Assembly: GCA_947446935.1 (NCBI GenBank)
Contig: CANFIV010000034.1
Coordinates: forward strand, 1-9,032
Length of the DNA stretch: 9,032 bases
Direction of reading: 5' to 3'
Source of the DNA: Sphingomonadaceae bacterium
GTDB taxonomy: Bacteria > Pseudomonadota > Alphaproteobacteria > Sphingomonadales > Sphingomonadaceae
Each line of letters begins with the position of its first letter. Position 1 is the stretch's first letter. The notes under the pieces were generated by a model. The model was given only the letters and a program-made list of their open reading frames with translations. It did not search any database and had not been told where the DNA came from. Positions 6,580-9,032 of the stretch are shown here, piece by piece. A program made the translations under genes and the position numbers.

Positions 6580-7221
6580 ATGGCCTTGCACCCTGACCTT
6601 TCCCCCCGCGCCGCTCGCACCCGCGCCGCCTTGATCGCGGCGGGGTTCGATCTGCTTGCCGCCAAGCCGATCGACGCCATTCCGATTGATGAGGTGGTGG
6701 CCAGGGCTGGCGTCGCCAAAGGCAGCTTCTTCAACCATTTCACCGACAAACAGGCGTTCGCCGAAGCCATCGCAGCCGAAGTCAGGCTTCAACTTGAAGA
6801 GCGTGTCACCCGCGCCAATGCCGGGGTGGCCGATCCGGTTGCACGCATTGCCGGGGGCATGTGCGTCGGTGCGGAATTTGCGATGAGCGATCCCAAGCGC
6901 ACTGCGGTCCTGCTGCGCAGCCACGGCAGCTCGACCGCGCGCGCAAATCCGCTCAACAAAGGGCTCGTCGAGGATATCGATGCCGCCTGCAGGCAGGGCT
7001 TGCTGCGGCCCGAAGCGCAAGGCAGCGGCGTGCTCTACTGGCTCGGTCTGTGCCAGATCCTCATGGTCAATCTCGTCGAGCGGCGCCCGGACGCTGCGAG
7101 CGCGCGCAGCCCCCTCGCCGAGATGCTGGTGCTGGGCCTTAGCGGGCTGGGCGTCGATGCAGCGCGGGTGGCAGCTTTGGCGGAGCAGGTTGCGATCAAG
7201 GCTGATCCATCCGCATCATAG
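6580..7221 (+). CDS. TetR-family transcriptional repressor
   Basis: This complete 213-residue protein is a TetR/AcrR-type regulator. The N-terminal DNA-binding domain begins at RAARTRAALIAAGFDLLA (about 10-27). It contains the helix-turn-helix IDEVVARAGVAKGSFFNHF (about 36-54), followed by the family-typical TDKQAFAEAI. The C-terminal ligand and dimer domain is all-helical and variable, so the effector cannot be predicted. The gene is divergent from the dioxygenase operon, 78 nt apart, and twin inverted repeats sit in between. By the usual logic of such pairs, it should repress the operon and itself and be released by a pathway substrate or intermediate. No Shine-Dalgarno sequence precedes the ATG at 6580, and the likely transcription start coincides with it, suggesting a leaderless mRNA. 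No upstream alternative start was found. Confidence 0.94.
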   Translation: MALHPDLSPRAARTRAALIAAGFDLLAAKPIDAIPIDEVVARAGVAKGSFFNHFTDKQAFAEAIAAEVRLQLEERVTRANAGVADPVARIAGGMCVGAEFAMSDPKRTAVLLRSHGSSTARANPLNKGLVEDIDAACRQGLLRPEAQGSGVLYWLGLCQILMVNLVERRPDAASARSPLAEMLVLGLSGLGVDAARVAALAEQVAIKADPSAS

Positions 7222-7309
7222 AGCCGATGCTCATCCGGCCCGGCAGATGGTCGTGCGCTTTTATGGGCTAGCGGCAGCGAATCGCCGATCACCAGATTGC
7301 CGCCCCTCC

Positions 7310-7328
7310 CCGCCGGCCTCCCCGGCGG
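7310..7328 (+). terminator. GC hairpin downstream of tetR, possible weak terminator
   Basis: CCGCCGG and CCGGCGG form a perfect 7-bp stem around a 5-nt loop, about 90 nt after the tetR stop. No U-tract follows, so it is not a standard intrinsic terminator. It may stabilise the 3' end or have no function. Confidence 0.25.
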
Positions 7329-7419
7329 ACTGCTCACGGCCATCACGGCGGCTCACCATAATATCAACGATCTATGGCCCTAAACATATAGGTCATGTGA
7401 CAAGATTTTGGTCGAGAAA

Positions 7420-7434
7420 TTAACGATTTGGTAA
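7420..7434. promoter_or_regulatory. CtrA-like site upstream of the tadG-like gene
   Basis: TTAA (7420-7423), seven bases, then GTAA (7431-7434) matches seven of the eight fixed bases of the alphaproteobacterial CtrA motif TTAA-N7-TTAA. It lies about 115 nt upstream of the pilus-type gene in an AT-rich stretch. CtrA controls flagellar and pilus genes in Caulobacter and relatives, which makes the placement sensible. A chance match in AT-rich DNA cannot be excluded. Confidence 0.35.
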
Positions 7435-7548
7435 GGACGTCTGCTTCCATGTTCGGCCACCGAGAGCGTTCCGGTGCCGCGAGACCCGCCATGTCGGCAG
7501 GGTAACGGTTGGCCGGGACTGGCTGATTTTATGGGGGAATGTCGCCGG

Positions 7549-9032
7549 ATGCCGCGCCTGTCGAAAGCCCTGGGCGACGCCAAGTTGGCCGCCATGTTGC
7601 CTGCCAAGTTGGCCTTCGCGCGATCGCTGATCGGGCAGCTTGCACAGGATACCGCCGGCAATACGCTGGGCATCGCGCTGGCCACGATCATCCTGCTTAT
7701 GAGCCTTGTGGGCAGCGGCACCGATCTGACGCGCGCCTATTTGACGAAGACCAGCCTGCAGAATGCGTGCGACGCGGGCGTGCTGGCCGGCCGCAAGGCG
7801 ATGACGACCTCGGGCACTTACGGCACGGCGGAAACGGCGAAGGCGAACAAGATGTTCAACTTCAATTTCAACCCGGATGCCACCAATGCCTCATCGATTT
7901 CGTTCAACACCGTTTCAAACGCCACCGGAGCCGTAAGCGGCACTGCGACGACGACGATGCCGACAGCCATCATGGGGTTCTTCGGATTCAAATCGATCGA
8001 CCTCGCGGTCGCGTGCAGCGCCGAAATGCAGATAGCGAGTGCGGACGTGATGTTCGTGCTCGACACCTCGGGATCGATGTCGTGCAATCCCGATGGGACC
8101 AACTGCAACAACGGCAGCACCTCGAAGATCCAGGGCGTCCGCGATGCGGTAAGCAATTTCTACAAGACCGTCGCCGCCGCTGTGCAAGATCCGACAAATG
8201 CACGTATTCGCTTCGCGTTCGTGCCCTATGCCCAGACAATCAATCTAAGCTGGCTCTGGTATACCGGAGCGATGCCGATGAGCTATTTTGCCGATAGAGC
8301 GCCGTTCCAGACGAAGCTCGCCTATTTCAACACGCCCGTATACGACGCCCCGGTCGTCGCCCCGCCCGTGACGACTACCGAGACTTATAGCACCGGTCTC
8401 GTTCAATCGACCTGCAACGATTATGGCAATAATAAATTTCCCATTTGGAATGGTAAAAATCCGGAGAGTGGTGGCGGGCCGGCGCCGAAGGCAACGACCA
8501 GCACATCTTATTCGTACAAATCTTGGACCCAAAGATGCACTCTAGGTATCTGCACCTACGGAACCTGTGTTCGAAACAAGACGGTGACCACCACAAACTA
8601 TACTGGCCTTTCAGGTTACACGTTGACCAACTATCGTTTCGGTCCCGCCACGATCGACGTTTCAAAGTTCAAGGATCGGAACAGCGTGCCGATTGCGAGC
8701 ACCATTTCCACCAGCGCCAAGGTCCCCTCGGCGGGCTACTACGACATGCCGACGCTCGGCGGGATGGTCGGAACCTCCGGCGTCTCCGGGATCACCAATT
8801 CCACGGCCATTTGGAGTGGCTGCATGGAAGAGCGCGCGACAGTGCAGAGCCTGTCGATGTCACCGGTGCCCAGCGGTGCCACCGATCTTGATCTCGATTC
8901 CGAGCCGACCGACGATTCAACGCGCTGGAAAATGACCATTGCCGGTCTGGAATGGCTTCGTACGTGGACCGCGACAACGAATCTCAGCGCGGCCGATTAT
9001 TCTGCTCACTACGGCTCTTGGATCGCACCTCA
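7549..9032 (+). CDS. TadG-like pilus assembly protein with VWA domain (partial, 3' end outside window)
   Basis: The frame is open for 494 codons and runs off the right edge. After a basic cytoplasmic start, a TadE/TadG-type segment appears: QDTAGNTLGIALATIILLMS, with a membrane helix at about 39-55. It is followed by the family signature TDLTRAYLTKTSLQNACDAGVLAG (about 58-81). A von Willebrand factor A domain begins near residue 164, with the metal-site motif DTSGSMS giving Asp172, Ser174 and Ser176. This architecture is known for TadG-like proteins of Flp/Tad pilus loci, anchored in the inner membrane with the bulk in the periplasm. A Thr/Ser/Asn-rich insert with Cys in RCTLGICTYGTC (about 330-341) interrupts the VWA region. 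The start is uncertain: ATG 7531 is in frame six codons upstream, but 7549 has GGGGGA at 7533-7538 before it. No Tad partner gene is visible. Confidence 0.85.
   Translation, partial: MPRLSKALGDAKLAAMLPAKLAFARSLIGQLAQDTAGNTLGIALATIILLMSLVGSGTDLTRAYLTKTSLQNACDAGVLAGRKAMTTSGTYGTAETAKANKMFNFNFNPDATNASSISFNTVSNATGAVSGTATTTMPTAIMGFFGFKSIDLAVACSAEMQIASADVMFVLDTSGSMSCNPDGTNCNNGSTSKIQGVRDAVSNFYKTVAAAVQDPTNARIRFAFVPYAQTINLSWLWYTGAMPMSYFADRAPFQTKLAYFNTPVYDAPVVAPPVTTTETYSTGLVQSTCNDYGNNKFPIWNGKNPESGGGPAPKATTSTSYSYKSWTQRCTLGICTYGTCVRNKTVTTTNYTGLSGYTLTNYRFGPATIDVSKFKDRNSVPIASTISTSAKVPSAGYYDMPTLGGMVGTSGVSGITNSTAIWSGCMEERATVQSLSMSPVPSGATDLDLDSEPTDDSTRWKMTIAGLEWLRTWTATTNLSAADYSAHYGSWIAP
7579..7614 (+). repeat. 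Three 12-bp in-frame tandem units in the tadG-like gene
   Basis: GCCAAGTTGGCC occurs at 7579-7590 and again at 7603-7614, with a 9-of-12 matching unit, GCCATGTTGCCT, between them. The peptide is AKLA-AMLP-AKLA, just before the membrane helix. Each perfect copy is nearly self-complementary (GCCAA-G-TTGGC). It may be a recent slippage expansion. Confidence 0.6.

Larger units (their letters stand above)
7222..7548. other. Intergenic region between tetR and the tadG-like gene
   Basis: These 327 nt hold no supported gene. They contain a GC hairpin at 7310-7328, listed separately. From about 7360 to 7435 follows an AT-rich stretch typical of a promoter area in a GC-rich genome, including a TTAA-N7-GTAA site, also listed. 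The end of the region has GGGGGA at 7533-7538, which may serve as ribosome site for the ATG at 7549. The boundary separates the catabolic block from a pilus-type gene. Confidence 0.6.

Noticed and set aside
7539..8297. 252-codon plus-strand frame within the tadG-like gene
   Set aside because: It is an out-of-frame shadow. The frame starting at 7549 carries the TadG and VWA motifs and stays open to the window edge.

Overview
This is a GC-rich stretch of about 9 kb. The protein families and their arrangement point to an alphaproteobacterium, most likely a sphingomonad (Novosphingobium, Sphingobium, Erythrobacteraceae or similar). That assignment is inferred from gene content only. No rRNA, tRNA, transposase, phage gene or CRISPR array was seen.

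Positions 1-6501 are an aromatic-catabolism-type region, entirely on the minus strand. In transcription order, a tight three-gene unit comes first: a type I extradiol ring-cleavage dioxygenase (6501 to 5482), a fumarylacetoacetate-hydrolase-family enzyme (5485 to 4646, ATGA overlap) and an FAD-dependent aromatic hydroxylase (4641 to 3154, 4-nt gap). After a 263-nt gap come an NAD-type short-chain dehydrogenase (2890 to 2123) and an NTF2/SnoaL-like small protein (2087 to 1722). A NodD/LinR-like LysR regulator (1574 to 633) and a GlcG/HbpS (DUF336) protein (461 to 27) follow. The simplest reading is that the hydroxylase makes a catechol-type diol, the dioxygenase opens it by meta cleavage, and the FAH enzyme hydrolyses or hydrates the product. 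The dehydrogenase and small proteins would serve a side reaction. The substrate cannot be read from sequence.

Positions 6502-6579 are a compact divergent control region between the dioxygenase and a TetR-family regulator (6580-7221, plus strand). It holds two near-identical 16-bp operators in opposite orientation, placed over the candidate promoters of both genes. The tetR transcript looks leaderless.

Positions 7222-7548 are non-coding. They contain a GC hairpin without a U-tract and an AT-rich stretch with a CtrA-like TTAA-N7-GTAA site. From 7549 to the right edge runs an incomplete gene for a TadG-like Flp-pilus-associated protein with a von Willebrand factor A domain. This marks a change to an unrelated surface-structure locus.
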